From: Clostridiales bacterium
GTDB taxonomy: Bacteria; Bacillota; Clostridia; Monoglobales; Monoglobaceae
Assembly: GCA_019419865.1 (NCBI GenBank)
Contig: JAHZIG010000007.1
Location: forward strand, 79,066-143,065
DNA: 64,000 bases
Direction: 5' to 3'
A program made the position numbers and the translations under genes. The notes under the pieces were generated by a model, which searched no databases, was not told the DNA's origin, and saw nothing but the letters and a program-made list of their open reading frames with translations. Within the stretch, counting starts at the first letter, position 1. Each line of letters opens with the position of its first letter. This document shows positions 8,481 through 18,085 of the stretch, in pieces.

Positions 8481-8930
8481 ATGGCTTCTTTAATGAAATT
8501 TATCAACCGAACGTCCAGATGCTTTACTCTGTATAGAAATAATAAGCTTGAGGAAGAAGGAATAAACGGATACCAGCATTTATATATAATAAAAATATGC
8601 AGGAATCCCGGAATAATGCAAGACGCTCTGACTCGAGAGATGTATGTGAATAAGAGCAGCGTGACGCGGCAGCTATCTCTGCTCGAGCAGAATGGATTTA
8701 TACGCAGGGAGCCGTGCGAGGAGGATCGCAGACAGCTTAGGGTTTTTCCGACTGAGAAAGCGTTTGAGATTTTTCCAAAGGTAGTCGAAGTACGCAAAAG
8801 CTGGAACGAGCGTTTGCTGAGCGGTTTTAGCGAGGAAGAAAAGGAGACTCTTTCTGCGATGATGGAGCGCGTGATGGAGAGAGCCGAGAAAATTTTGCAG
8901 GACGCGGACGAGGGAGGCGGAAACAAGTGA
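8481..8930 (+). CDS. MarR-family transcriptional regulator
   Basis: A 149-residue winged-helix repressor. Dimerisation helices flank a central wHTH (about 35-105): the recognition helix lies around NKSSVTRQLSLLEQNG and the beta-wing around EDRRQLRVFPT, with the Asp-Arg pair typical of MarR. It probably represses its own operon, including the two ABC exporter genes whose first start codon overlaps its end by 4 nt, and is released by a small toxic ligand. The operator palindrome at 8435-8452 supports autoregulation. The ligand is unknown. Confidence 0.92.
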   Translation: MASLMKFINRTSRCFTLYRNNKLEEEGINGYQHLYIIKICRNPGIMQDALTREMYVNKSSVTRQLSLLEQNGFIRREPCEEDRRQLRVFPTEKAFEIFPKVVEVRKSWNERLLSGFSEEEKETLSAMMERVMERAEKILQDADEGGGNK

Positions 8931-10648
8931 AGAAGATTATTTTATATCTCCGGCCAAACGTCCTTAGGATGGTTTTGGGCGTAATCATCAAGTTTATCGG
9001 TACGATAATGGACTTGTTCCTGCCGTGGATATTGTCGTACTTGATCGACGAGATCGTTCCGAGAGAGAATATCGGGGAGATATTGTTTTACGGATTTTTA
9101 ATGGTGGTCTGTTCCGTTACGGCATGGCTCGGCAACGTAATAGCGAATCGCATGGCCTCCAGGGTGGCGAGGAATACTACTCAGAGCATAAGGCACGATT
9201 TATTTTCAAAAATATCATACCTTTCCTGCCGCCAGACGGACGAGTTTACTATAGCTTCGCTTGAGTCGAGACTCACGTCGGATACGTACAATATCCATCA
9301 GATGATAGGTATGATGCAGAGGCTCGGTATACGCGCGCCTATACTGCTTTTGGGCGGAATAACGATGACGCTGTTTATGGAGCCGGTTTTGACGCTCGTC
9401 CTGCTGGCGACATTGCCGTTCGTCGCGCTCGTTATGTTTTATATTTCTTCTAAAGGGATCCCGCTTTATACAAAGCTGCAAAAGTCTGTCGATAAGATGG
9501 TGAGAGTAGTACGCGAGAACGCGTCGGGGATACGCGTCATTAAGGCGTTGTCCAAAACCGAGTATGAGAAAAATCGTTTCTATGAGGTCAACCGAGAATT
9601 GGTGAAAAACGACACGAAAGCGTCGGTCACTATGGCGGCGAGCAATCCGCTGATGAACTTGTTTTTAAACGCGGGTCTTACTTTGGTAGTGGTAGTGGGA
9701 GCGTTCAGAGTTTACGGCGGAGCTACCCAGGCCGGAACAATACTGGCGTTTTTGACATATTTCACTATCATACTAAACGCAATGCTGTCGATCAATCGTA
9801 TGTTCGTTATGTTTTCAAAGGGTTCGGCGTCGGCTAAACGTATCAGCGAAGTGCTTGACGCGCCCGAGGATCTGACTATAGGCGATAGGGATCATGTAGA
9901 CAACGGCTATCATATAACGTTTGAGAATGTCAGCTTTACATATAACAGCGGCGCGATGGACGTCGTTTCCAATATTTCGTTCGCGCTAAAGAAAGGCGAG
10001 ACGCTTGGCATTATTGGAGCCACGGGCAGCGGTAAGAGTACGATCATAAATCTGTTGATACGTTTTTACGATCCCGACAGCGGAACGATACGGATCGACG
10101 GCGGCGATATACGCGGGATACCTATGGCGGAATTGCGCTCGAAGTTCGGGATAGTGTTTCAGAACGACGTTTTGTTTTCCGATACTATCGAGGAAAATAT
10201 AAGCTTTGGAAGAGACGTAGACAGAAAGTCGATTAAGCGCGCCGTCGACAGCGCTCAGGCCGGGTCGTTTATAAACAATCTTGACGACGGATTAGACCAT
10301 CGCTTGACGATACGCGGTTCTAACCTAAGCGGCGGGCAGAAGCAAAGGGTTTTGATCTCGAGGGCGCTGGCCGCAAAGCCGGAGATACTTATTCTCGACG
10401 ATTCGTCAAGCGCGCTGGATTACCAGACGGACGCCAAGCTGAGGGAAGCCCTCGGTAAATACTTCAAGGGAGCCACTACGGTAGTTGTGGCGCAGCGCGT
10501 TAGCTCAATAAAACACGCCGATCATATAATGGCGCTTGACGGCGGCGAAATAATAGGCTATGGAACGCATGAAGAACTTATGAAAAATTGCGCCGAGTAC
10601 GCGCAGATAAGCGATTCCCAGATGGGAGGTGAATACTATGGCGGCTAA
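8927..10648 (+). CDS. ABC exporter half-transporter, degenerate-site subunit
   Basis: A fused six-helix membrane domain (about 1-310) and ATPase domain (about 330-573) of the multidrug/lipid exporter type. Walker A is GATGSGKST, the signature is NLSGGQKQR and Walker B is ILILDDSSSALD. The residue after the Walker B Asp is Asp instead of the catalytic Glu, so its own ATP site should be impaired. The partner gene downstream has the Glu but a changed signature. Together they fit a BmrCD/LmrCD-like heterodimer with one active site made of the partner's Walker motifs and this protein's LSGGQ. It overlaps marR by 4 nt and runs 11 nt past the chosen start of its partner. Confidence 0.9.
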   Translation: MKKIILYLRPNVLRMVLGVIIKFIGTIMDLFLPWILSYLIDEIVPRENIGEILFYGFLMVVCSVTAWLGNVIANRMASRVARNTTQSIRHDLFSKISYLSCRQTDEFTIASLESRLTSDTYNIHQMIGMMQRLGIRAPILLLGGITMTLFMEPVLTLVLLATLPFVALVMFYISSKGIPLYTKLQKSVDKMVRVVRENASGIRVIKALSKTEYEKNRFYEVNRELVKNDTKASVTMAASNPLMNLFLNAGLTLVVVVGAFRVYGGATQAGTILAFLTYFTIILNAMLSINRMFVMFSKGSASAKRISEVLDAPEDLTIGDRDHVDNGYHITFENVSFTYNSGAMDVVSNISFALKKGETLGIIGATGSGKSTIINLLIRFYDPDSGTIRIDGGDIRGIPMAELRSKFGIVFQNDVLFSDTIEENISFGRDVDRKSIKRAVDSAQAGSFINNLDDGLDHRLTIRGSNLSGGQKQRVLISRALAAKPEILILDDSSSALDYQTDAKLREALGKYFKGATTVVVAQRVSSIKHADHIMALDGGEIIGYGTHEELMKNCAEYAQISDSQMGGEYYGG

Positions 10649-12458
10649 CATGGGCGGATTCGGCGGGATGCCGGGCGGAAAGAGAGGTCCCGGCGGACGC
10701 AACGGCTCCGGCGGAGAAAAACCAAAAGACCGTAAATATGTGTTCGCGCGGCTTTGGAGTTATTTATATCGCTACAAATGGCTTATGCTTTTGGCGTTTG
10801 CGCTTACTGTGATCAGCAACCTGCTCGGGCTGGTAGGTCCTATGCTTTCGGGGTACGCCATAGACGCGATACACGGCGTTGGAGACGTCGATTTTGAAGG
10901 CGTGTTTGTCAACGCGGCGCTGATGATAATATTCTATGCGATCTCATCGGCGCTCTCATATATTTTAAGCCGTATTATGATAAACCTGAGCCAAAAGATA
11001 ATATTCCGTATGCGCAGCGACGTATTTAATAAATTAACGACTCTGCCAGTGGGGTATTTTGACAGGACTCAGACGGGCGATATAATAAGCCGAATATCCT
11101 ATGATATAGATACGGTCAACGCTTCGTTATCGAACGATCTGCTCCAGATATGTACGAGCGCGATCACGGTAATAGGTTCGCTGGCGATGATGATCATCAT
11201 CTCTCCCGAGCTGGTTTCGGTGTTTGTTATCACCATTCCCGCGTCTATATTCTTTACCAGATACATGACGAGAAGGGTGCGGCCGCTCTTTCATAAACGT
11301 TCGGTAAAACTGGGAGAACTTAACGGCTACGTTGAGGAAATAATAAGCGGACAGAGGACGGTCAAGGCGTATCACCAAGAAGAGACGATGATAAACAGGT
11401 TTGACGTTAAGAATACCGAGGCGGTGGACGCGTACTATAACGCGGACTATTACGGAAGCATAACCGGACCGTCGGTCAATTTTATCAATAACTTATCGCT
11501 CTCTTTGATCAGCGTTTTGGGCGCTATCCTATATCTGTTCAGAAGCATATCGTTGGGCGACCTGTCCTCGTTCGTGTTGTACTCGCGTAAGTTCTCGGGT
11601 CCGATCAACGAGGCGGCGAATATACTCAGCGAGCTCCAGTCCGCATGCGCGGCGGCTGAGAGAGTGTTCAGGCTTATCGACGAAGCGCCCGAGCCTGCGG
11701 ACATACCCGGAGCCGAGGAACTTAAGGATGTAAAGGGCGACGTCAGAATGGAGCATATACGCTTTGGATACGTCCCCGAACGCGTCGTTATCCACGATCT
11801 GAGCTTTCACGCGGAGCCGGGTAGTTTGACGGCTATAGTCGGACCCACCGGAGCCGGAAAAACGACTTTGATCAATCTGCTAATGCGCTTTTACGACCCG
11901 CAGTCCGGCGTTATAAAGGTAGACGGCAAGGATATATCCGGGCTGACCAGGCAGAGCCTCAGAAAGGCGTATACTATGGTGCTTCAAGATACTTGGCTGT
12001 TTACCGGTACGATATACGAGAATATCTCTTACGGAAAAGAGGACGCGACGATAGACGACGTTATAAGAGTATGCAAGGCCGCGCGTATACACGACGCGAT
12101 CATGCAAATGCCGAACGGCTACGATACTGTGCTGAGGGGCGAGGGCTCCGGACTTTCAAAGGGGCAAAAGCAAATGCTGACAATTGCCAGGGCAATGTTG
12201 TTGGATTCAAAGATGCTGATCTTGGACGAGGCGACCTCGAACGTAGACACTCAGACGGAACAGAAGATACAGGCGGCGATGCGCGAGCTTATGAAAGGCA
12301 GGACCAGCTTTGTTATCGCGCATAGACTATCTACCATACAGAATGCGGATCATATTTTGGTTGTGGATAACGGAGATATTGTAGAGCAGGGAACGCACGA
12401 GTCGCTGCTCAGGCTTGGCGGACTCTATTCTAAGCTGTACTATTCTCAGTTTAAGTGA
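10638..12458 (+). CDS. ABC exporter half-transporter, catalytic-site subunit
   Basis: The partner of the preceding subunit. A Gly-rich N-terminal stretch (about 1-30) is followed by six membrane helices (about 45-330) and an ATPase domain (about 365-600). Walker A is GPTGAGKTT and Walker B is MLILDEATSNVD with the catalytic Glu, but the signature reads LSKGQKQ rather than LSGGQ. An ATG at 10638 with GGGAGGT 7 nt upstream is preferred over the GTG at 10629, which lies inside the ribosome site. The likely role is efflux of drugs, peptides or lipids under MarR control. The substrate cannot be inferred. Confidence 0.9.
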   Translation: MAANMGGFGGMPGGKRGPGGRNGSGGEKPKDRKYVFARLWSYLYRYKWLMLLAFALTVISNLLGLVGPMLSGYAIDAIHGVGDVDFEGVFVNAALMIIFYAISSALSYILSRIMINLSQKIIFRMRSDVFNKLTTLPVGYFDRTQTGDIISRISYDIDTVNASLSNDLLQICTSAITVIGSLAMMIIISPELVSVFVITIPASIFFTRYMTRRVRPLFHKRSVKLGELNGYVEEIISGQRTVKAYHQEETMINRFDVKNTEAVDAYYNADYYGSITGPSVNFINNLSLSLISVLGAILYLFRSISLGDLSSFVLYSRKFSGPINEAANILSELQSACAAAERVFRLIDEAPEPADIPGAEELKDVKGDVRMEHIRFGYVPERVVIHDLSFHAEPGSLTAIVGPTGAGKTTLINLLMRFYDPQSGVIKVDGKDISGLTRQSLRKAYTMVLQDTWLFTGTIYENISYGKEDATIDDVIRVCKAARIHDAIMQMPNGYDTVLRGEGSGLSKGQKQMLTIARAMLLDSKMLILDEATSNVDTQTEQKIQAAMRELMKGRTSFVIAHRLSTIQNADHILVVDNGDIVEQGTHESLLRLGGLYSKLYYSQFK

Positions 12459-12504
12459 TATTTAACGGATAGCAACCGCGGCGTAATAAATCTTAAGACT
12501 AAAC

Positions 12505-12534
12505 AAAAAATGTGCAGGCTTAGGCTTGCACATT
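12505..12534. terminator. Bidirectional terminator between ABC exporter and FUSC gene
   Basis: An 11-bp stem, AATGTGCAGGC with GCTTGCACATT (one wobble) and a TTAG loop. Read on the minus strand it is followed by TTTTTTGTTT and ends the FUSC transcript 10 nt after its stop. On the plus strand the T-run is weaker. Confidence 0.8.
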
Positions 12535-12543
12535 TAATTTGTC

Positions 12544-14427
12544 TCATATTACGTCGTATTTAGAGTAGGTGTTGTTAAAGTTTCGTTCGAGTATAGTATT
12601 TTCCAGCTCGGTTTGTATCGTAGTTATTTCGTTATCAAAGTAGTCGATATGGTTTTTGCTTATATGTTCAAAGTCGTAGATCATAAACAGATGTATCATT
12701 TCGAGCCTGAACGCGCGGCAGCTTGGCAGGATCGCCGCGGTGAGATGTCCTTTTTCCTGAACGTCGTCCGAGCGCGAGATTTTTTCCAGCTCGTTTACGT
12801 ACATCTGGATAAGAAACAGCCTCTCGTCTATGAAGTATTTTTTACCTCCGCCTCGGCTTTCGTAGAGTCTCTCGTTATTTATAATACTCTTGAAGTCGGA
12901 CGCAAAGCCTCGAAAATAGAATAATAAGTTTTTTAAATGATACTTCATAGCGTCGGCCTTTTCGGTTCTAAAAATTATCGTTCCGCCTATCCAGACTATG
13001 AACGCGGCCGCCAAAACAGCCGTAAATCTCGCCAGTATCGCGTTGGGAAGATCCATTACGTTCGGTATCAGACTGCCAACGGAGGATTGCGTTCCTATAA
13101 GGGCTATTACGGCTTGGTCGGTAAAAGTAAACATCAGCGAAAACGCCGCGAACATTATAACTATACTTTTTATTCGGGCGTCTCCCGGCAGGAACTCAGT
13201 GAAAAGAGCGTATACCGCAAGACCAAAAATCGTTCCCCATATTCTGGAAGCGGCGCGTTTGCTCTCGTCTTTGTGGAACGTCATCAACATACAGTATACC
13301 GTCAGCGGCAGCCAAACGCTTTTTACAAACGTCATAGGATACGCTATGGCGAAACATATCAGATTTAGGAGAGCCGTTTTTAGCGCAAACCGAAAAACTC
13401 CGGAATGACGGCTGAAGTTCTTTCGCATCCGCTGAAGCTGGATACCGAATATGTCGTCGAAAGATATATCGTTTTCATATTTGGAGCTTCTTGAGTGTAG
13501 TTCGGCCGCAAATTTCCTGAGCAAAATATCCCAGCGCTCCTTATTCTTTTTGTCGCTATATCGGTGCGTGTCCAAAAACAGTTCTATGTCTGTTCCAAGC
13601 CGGTAATACGCGCTCTGTTTAGGATCGTTTGCGGCTTTTTTGAAGAGCTTGGCGAGGTCGCTGTAATATCCCTCGTCCGTTTTGGAAACGGGGTCGCTCG
13701 AAAACAAATCTTCGGCAAGCAGGTAGTGGAGCTGTTCTATATACAGCAAAATATGATAATACCACGCCTGCACGTCGTTCAGTTTAGAGCCTTGCTTTAC
13801 GAGCGTGGGATAAATTTTTGAACAGAAGCCGTCTGCGATTGCAGAGTAATTTTCGGCGCCGTCCGAACGCTTTTTCTCCAAAATGGCATCCGATAAAATC
13901 GAAAACGCGTTTTTAATATCGCTGTCAAATTCAAGCCTTGGTATCTTTCTTTTACGTATCCAAAGATATACTCCTATAATACTAAAGGAAAGAACGCATA
14001 TTATAAGGCACAAAAGAATATTGACCGGGGAGAGCGGATGGTACATCTGCGTCATCATAAAAGCGAAACCGTACATGAAATGATTCCTCGGCAGGAATTC
14101 GTCCGCGTTTATGTATATTATAAAGAACATTGCAAAGAAGTTTATAATAAGACACAGCGGGTAGTTTATGGTAGCCGCCACTCCGAGAAGCGCGCATATC
14201 GTAAGCTCGGCGAAATATTTTATGTACATTTTAACCGGCATATCGGCCTTAACCAAACCGGAAGCCACAAACATAAACACTATAGAAACTGAAGTCAGCG
14301 CCGCGCCGCCGATATTCATCGCCAGCAGAAAGAGTATAATACCAACGGCGATATTTGGCAGTCCCATAGCCCATCTTTTAAGCCAAGCGCCGAATTTTTG
14401 AAATGGTTTTGCTATACTGCCGGTCAT
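12544..14427 (-). CDS. FUSC-family inner membrane protein (putative aromatic/organic acid exporter)
   Basis: A 627-residue protein with the fusaric-acid-resistance layout: a hydrophobic block of five to six helices (about 22-165), a cytoplasmic region (about 170-350), a second block (about 355-490, with ALLNLICFAIAYPMTFVKS and WLPLTVYCMLMT) and a cytoplasmic C-terminal domain. The conserved phrase in the second block resembles the FUSC/YccS/AaeB core. Family members export aromatic acids or are of unknown function. There is no membrane-fusion partner, as expected for a monoderm. It is transcribed toward the ABC exporter genes and ends in a shared terminator. Weak ribosome site AAGGAGGG lies before the ATG. 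Confidence 0.78.
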   Translation of the reverse strand: MTGSIAKPFQKFGAWLKRWAMGLPNIAVGIILFLLAMNIGGAALTSVSIVFMFVASGLVKADMPVKMYIKYFAELTICALLGVAATINYPLCLIINFFAMFFIIYINADEFLPRNHFMYGFAFMMTQMYHPLSPVNILLCLIICVLSFSIIGVYLWIRKRKIPRLEFDSDIKNAFSILSDAILEKKRSDGAENYSAIADGFCSKIYPTLVKQGSKLNDVQAWYYHILLYIEQLHYLLAEDLFSSDPVSKTDEGYYSDLAKLFKKAANDPKQSAYYRLGTDIELFLDTHRYSDKKNKERWDILLRKFAAELHSRSSKYENDISFDDIFGIQLQRMRKNFSRHSGVFRFALKTALLNLICFAIAYPMTFVKSVWLPLTVYCMLMTFHKDESKRAASRIWGTIFGLAVYALFTEFLPGDARIKSIVIMFAAFSLMFTFTDQAVIALIGTQSSVGSLIPNVMDLPNAILARFTAVLAAAFIVWIGGTIIFRTEKADAMKYHLKNLLFYFRGFASDFKSIINNERLYESRGGGKKYFIDERLFLIQMYVNELEKISRSDDVQEKGHLTAAILPSCRAFRLEMIHLFMIYDFEHISKNHIDYFDNEITTIQTELENTILERNFNNTYSKYDVI

Positions 14428-14500
14428 CAGCGCAGCCCTCCTTTAGAATTATGTTAATTTTAGGTAATGCATTTATATGTGAATAAGCGCTTTAATAATT

Positions 14501-14532
14501 AAGAAACGAAACCCCGGCTTTACGCGCCGGGG
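14501..14532 (-). terminator. Terminator of hpf
   Basis: The 7-bp GC stem CCCCGGC/GCCGGGG (14512-14532) lies 36 nt after the hpf stop. On the minus strand it runs into TTTCGTTTCTT. Confidence 0.85.
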
Positions 14533-14567
14533 CTGTATTAAAATCTCGGTCGATCCGATCAAGATGA

Positions 14568-15104
14568 TTATTCGAGTTCGAGAAGGGCGTAATTGCCGTC
14601 TTTTCTCTTATAAACGATGCTTGGACTCATTGTATCCGGATTGTTGAATATAAAGAAATCGTGACCGAGCATGTTCATCTGCAGGATCGCTTCTTCAGCC
14701 ATCATAGGCTTAGACGCGATCTTCTTGGTTTTGATGATCTTAAACTCCTGTTCCTCTTCAACGTTATCATCCGTAGCGAAGTCCATGCTGTAATTTTCAA
14801 AGCCGCCGTCTCTGAGTCTCTTTGAAAGCTTTGTTTTATTCTTTCTTATCTGCCTGTCGATACTGCTAAGGCAAGAGTCTATCGCAGTCAGCAGATCTCT
14901 GTCTCTGTCTTCGGCTCTGATTATAAATCCCTTATACGGGAATGTAATTTCTACAATAATATTATCTCTTAGCTCGGAAACAACAATCTTACACTCTGTG
15001 GAATCATCGCTGAAAAACTTATTTAACTTCTTTACTTTATCAAGGATCTTCTGTTTACTTGATTCCGCTAAATCGAGCTTTTTTGTTATAATGTTGTAAG
15101 TCAT
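14568..15104 (-). CDS. hpf: Ribosome hibernation promoting factor, long form
   Basis: Long HPF (178 residues) makes inactive 100S ribosome dimers in stationary phase. The N-terminal RaiA/YfiA domain (about 1-100) has alternating strands and basic helices (VKKLNKFF, RDRDLLTAIDSC, RQIRKNKTKLSKR). A charged linker leads to the C-terminal dimerisation domain (about 120-178) with MMAEEAILQMNMLGHDFFIF and YKRKDGNYALLELE. The start at 15104 is preferred over an in-frame ATG at 15122, because GGAGG lies between the two at correct spacing for the inner ATG. It has its own promoter (15200-15228). Confidence 0.94.
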   Translation of the reverse strand: MTYNIITKKLDLAESSKQKILDKVKKLNKFFSDDSTECKIVVSELRDNIIVEITFPYKGFIIRAEDRDRDLLTAIDSCLSSIDRQIRKNKTKLSKRLRDGGFENYSMDFATDDNVEEEQEFKIIKTKKIASKPMMAEEAILQMNMLGHDFFIFNNPDTMSPSIVYKRKDGNYALLELE

Positions 15105-15199
15105 AATACAACCTCCGTCCATTTTGTATTTAATAAATGGAAAATATAATGTGAAAAATATATAAAATATACTTCTTATTCACCATTTATTATATCCAT

Positions 15200-15228
15200 A
15201 TTATACACTTATTTTAGTTAAATAGCAA
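15200..15228 (-). promoter_or_regulatory. Sigma-A promoter of hpf
   Basis: On the minus strand: TTGCTA (15228-15223), 17-nt spacer and perfect TATAAT (15205-15200). It lies about 95 nt upstream of the hpf start codon. Confidence 0.75.
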
Positions 15229-15492
15229 TAGATTCGCGTTAAATTTTTACAATTTGTTAAAATTAGCTGAATAATACGGAGGCGCTCTTAGATATTAACC
15301 GCCGCATTATCTTTGTTTGTGCAAAAACTGCCGGAGATTTTTTTGCTGTCAAAAGATTTTGTTAAAAACTAAGGATTGATAAGGATGAACATGATTTTAA
15401 GAAAAATTAAATTCAGACATCACGACGTTGGTTTATTATGTATGCATTTTTTAGTAAAAATAGAGGCATTTTGTATAAATAGCTTAAATTTA

Positions 15493-15521
15493 TTGACAAT
15501 GGCGCTCTATGGTGATATAAT
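15493..15521 (+). promoter_or_regulatory. Perfect-consensus sigma-A promoter of the surface-protein cluster
   Basis: TTGACA (15493-15498), exactly 17 nt, TATAAT (15516-15521). Both hexamers are perfect. The next gene on this strand starts at 15989, so the 5' leader would be about 460 nt. Confidence 0.85.
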
Positions 15522-15988
15522 ATCTATGCATTAATTGGGCTTTTTGTAATTTTTGCGTTATATGATATAGGGCGTGCGACTATATTTTTATAATAAAATA
15601 TAGATTATAGATGTGATGTTAGATGGTAAGATCTGTGAACATAATTAATATGGGAGGATTTTTCTGGAGTTTACATATTTTTTTAGGTATTAACATAGAT
15701 TAGCGTCGGTTGACAAAAATAATTGTCTCTAAACAACGTTGAGGGGGCGTATATTATTAATAATATTCCAATTTAGGTATGAAGATGCAAAATGAGAGGT
15801 TATAGCGGTTTGCAGCGTTTATATTTTCGAGAAAAGGGCTTATAAGCGGCGGGGATTTGTTATACTTCTTTGGAGCAAACTTGTATAAGTCGGATATAAT
15901 TTTGGCATATGAGCAGAAGATATTCGATTGTATAGTAATTGTGAAAAATATATCATTATATATAAAAGAAACAGGAGGTAACTTACCA

Positions 15989-18019
15989 ATGAAAATCAAA
16001 TGGAAAACAAAACTTGGCGCTTTGATTGTAGCGCTGTGTCTCGTGATCGGCGGATTGCCGGTCTTTGCGATGGGGCCGGAGATCGAGGTAGTATTTACCG
16101 ACGTTACGGACACGGATCTGACCACGCTTGCCGGCGAGGCGAAAATCATGGTCAGCGTAAGAGGCGCGGCCGGCGCGGCGACTATAGCGCAGATGGCTCT
16201 GGAGTTCTCGGGAGATATGGATTACAAGTCCATACAATTTTTGCAGGGCGAGAATAATCCGCCGTCGTGCGTGCTGTATTCTCCCAACGCGGCGCTTGCA
16301 AACTCAAGAGGTTCTCTTATGCCGAGCATAATCGCGACCGAGCCTATAACGTTCGAGGAACAAACCGATCTGTTTATACTTACATTCTCGGGCGACGAGG
16401 GCGATTCGGTGACCTTGTCGCTGAACGATCTTGATAATACGTATTGCACGGTAGACGGAAGCGATAGAGTTCCTTCACAGACGAATTCGATAACTGCAAA
16501 CGCAAGCGCAAGCGCTAACGAAGGTAAAAGCGCCGTTGTGAGATTGGTTATGGACAGAGTGACCGACTTTGTCGGCGGCAGCGAGAGCGAAGGATATTTG
16601 GGCAGCGGTATCGAAGTGAGGATAACGAGCGAAACGACCGATAATTATACGTTATATACGATCCTTAACAACACTCTCGTATCGCAGGGCGGACATCGCG
16701 AGAATGTATCGGTTCCTACCTTTACAGTGCAGGACACCGTTCTCAGCGACGATACGTATACGGTAGAGATTTCCGGAGTAGGATATATCCCGTACAGAGC
16801 GACCGGCGTAACTTTCGACGATGCGCTTGATGTAACTAACGAGGATTTCGTTCCGGGCGATATAAACGGCGACGGCGTTGTCGACGTAGAGGATATGAGA
16901 CTCTGCGAACAGGCGATAGAAGATCCGGATTATGCGGACGACTTATCCGGAGCGGCGGATTTTAACCGCGACGGAGCGGTCGATAGATACGATCTTGCGG
17001 TGTTCGACGGCATAGAGGACAACACGCCGGTAAAGATGGAGAACCCGACTGTTACCGGAGGCTCTAATTCTATAGCGGTAAGCTGGTCGGCTCCTGACGA
17101 TAACGGTTCCGCTATAACGGGATATACGATTAGATATGGAACAAGCTCGGACAACCTTACCGAGACCTACAACGTAACTGACGCGAGCGCTCTGTCGGCG
17201 ACGATCTCAGGTCTTGCGGCTTCTACAAGATATTACGTTTCGATTGCGGCAATAAACGAAAACGGTACCGGCGAGTTCTCGGACGCAGTATCGGCCACGA
17301 CGTCCTCTTCGTCCGGCAGTAATACCGGCGGAAGCGGGACCGGAGGCGGCGGAACAGGCGGAAGCGGAACCGGCGGATTCAACGGCGGTTATACCGGCGG
17401 CGGAACTACCGGAGGAACTACGGGCGGTACGACCGGCGGCGATAGCGCGGCTACTCCGACTCCGGCTCCGGGAACGTTTACGGACCTTGCGGGTTACGAC
17501 TGGGCGAGCGACGCTATATACAGACTCAGAGATCTTGGTATAATCAACGGTACGAGCGACACGACATACGCTCCGGCTGATAATATCAAACGCGGCGACT
17601 TCATATTGATCTTGACCAGAATGCTTGACATAAACGACGAGTTCACGGAAAACTTCGCGGACGTACCGGCGGACAGCTATTACTATAACGCTATAGGATC
17701 GGCTGCGGCCGCGGGAATCGCTCAGGGCGACGGCGAGAACTTCATGCCGGAGGATAGCATAACGAGACAGGATCTGATAACGCTTGCATACCGCGCGTTT
17801 TTAGATCGCGGATACATATCCGAGGCGGCCGACACTACCTCGCTCGACGTATTCGGCGATAAGGACAGCATTTCTGATTATGCGGTAAGCCCGATGGCGT
17901 CGATGGTATCGGCGGGCATTATCCAGGGCAGCGACGACGGAAACGTTAATCCGCTTGGAAACGCGACCAGAGCGGAAGTTGCGGTTATGTGCTCGAGACT
18001 TGTCGATATCATGCAGTAG
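15989..18019 (+). CDS. Secreted SLH-anchored protein with cohesin-like, dockerin and fibronectin III domains
   Basis: The 676-residue protein begins with a signal peptide (1-27, ending FAM). The ATG at 15989 has AGGAGGT 9 nt upstream; the longer open frame from 15857 is rejected. Layout: cohesin-like beta domain (about 28-165, with EIEVVFTDV and DLFILTFSGDEGDSVTL), linker 'X' module (about 175-285, ending YTVEISGVGYIPYRA), type I dockerin (about 289-345) with two intact calcium loops DINGDGVVDVED and DFNRDGAVDRYD, fibronectin III (about 347-440), Gly/Thr-rich linker and three SLH domains (about 495-676). SLH domains bind pyruvylated wall polymers, so it is a surface anchor. It leads a five-gene cluster and its X-dockerin part matches the following three proteins in layout. 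I infer a scaffold or anchor role. The cohesin call is the weakest element. Confidence 0.82.
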   Translation: MKIKWKTKLGALIVALCLVIGGLPVFAMGPEIEVVFTDVTDTDLTTLAGEAKIMVSVRGAAGAATIAQMALEFSGDMDYKSIQFLQGENNPPSCVLYSPNAALANSRGSLMPSIIATEPITFEEQTDLFILTFSGDEGDSVTLSLNDLDNTYCTVDGSDRVPSQTNSITANASASANEGKSAVVRLVMDRVTDFVGGSESEGYLGSGIEVRITSETTDNYTLYTILNNTLVSQGGHRENVSVPTFTVQDTVLSDDTYTVEISGVGYIPYRATGVTFDDALDVTNEDFVPGDINGDGVVDVEDMRLCEQAIEDPDYADDLSGAADFNRDGAVDRYDLAVFDGIEDNTPVKMENPTVTGGSNSIAVSWSAPDDNGSAITGYTIRYGTSSDNLTETYNVTDASALSATISGLAASTRYYVSIAAINENGTGEFSDAVSATTSSSSGSNTGGSGTGGGGTGGSGTGGFNGGYTGGGTTGGTTGGTTGGDSAATPTPAPGTFTDLAGYDWASDAIYRLRDLGIINGTSDTTYAPADNIKRGDFILILTRMLDINDEFTENFADVPADSYYYNAIGSAAAAGIAQGDGENFMPEDSITRQDLITLAYRAFLDRGYISEAADTTSLDVFGDKDSISDYAVSPMASMVSAGIIQGSDDGNVNPLGNATRAEVAVMCSRLVDIMQ

Positions 18020-18085
18020 TAATATCGGTTCAAGAAAACGAACATAAAAAGATATATATAATAGGAAATAACTGAATTTTATAAG

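Larger units (their letters stand above)
15105..15988. other. Large regulatory intergenic region between hpf and the surface-protein cluster
   Basis: About 880 nt, strongly AT-rich, with no credible gene. It carries the hpf promoter on the minus strand, a perfect-consensus promoter on the plus strand (15493-15521) and then a leader of about 460 nt before the first surface-protein gene. A GGGAGGA tract at 15651-15657 is not followed by a usable start codon. A 130-codon frame on the minus strand (15757-16149) overlaps the signal-peptide coding region of the next gene and looks like a shadow. Confidence 0.6.

Noticed and set aside
15857..15988. 44-residue N-terminal extension of the first cluster protein
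   Set aside because: The extension would precede a perfect signal peptide, and a strong AGGAGGT site sits exactly before the inner ATG at 15989.
15757..16149. 130-codon minus-strand frame in the leader of the surface cluster
   Set aside because: It overlaps the signal-peptide coding region of the real gene, has no ribosome site and no recognisable motif.
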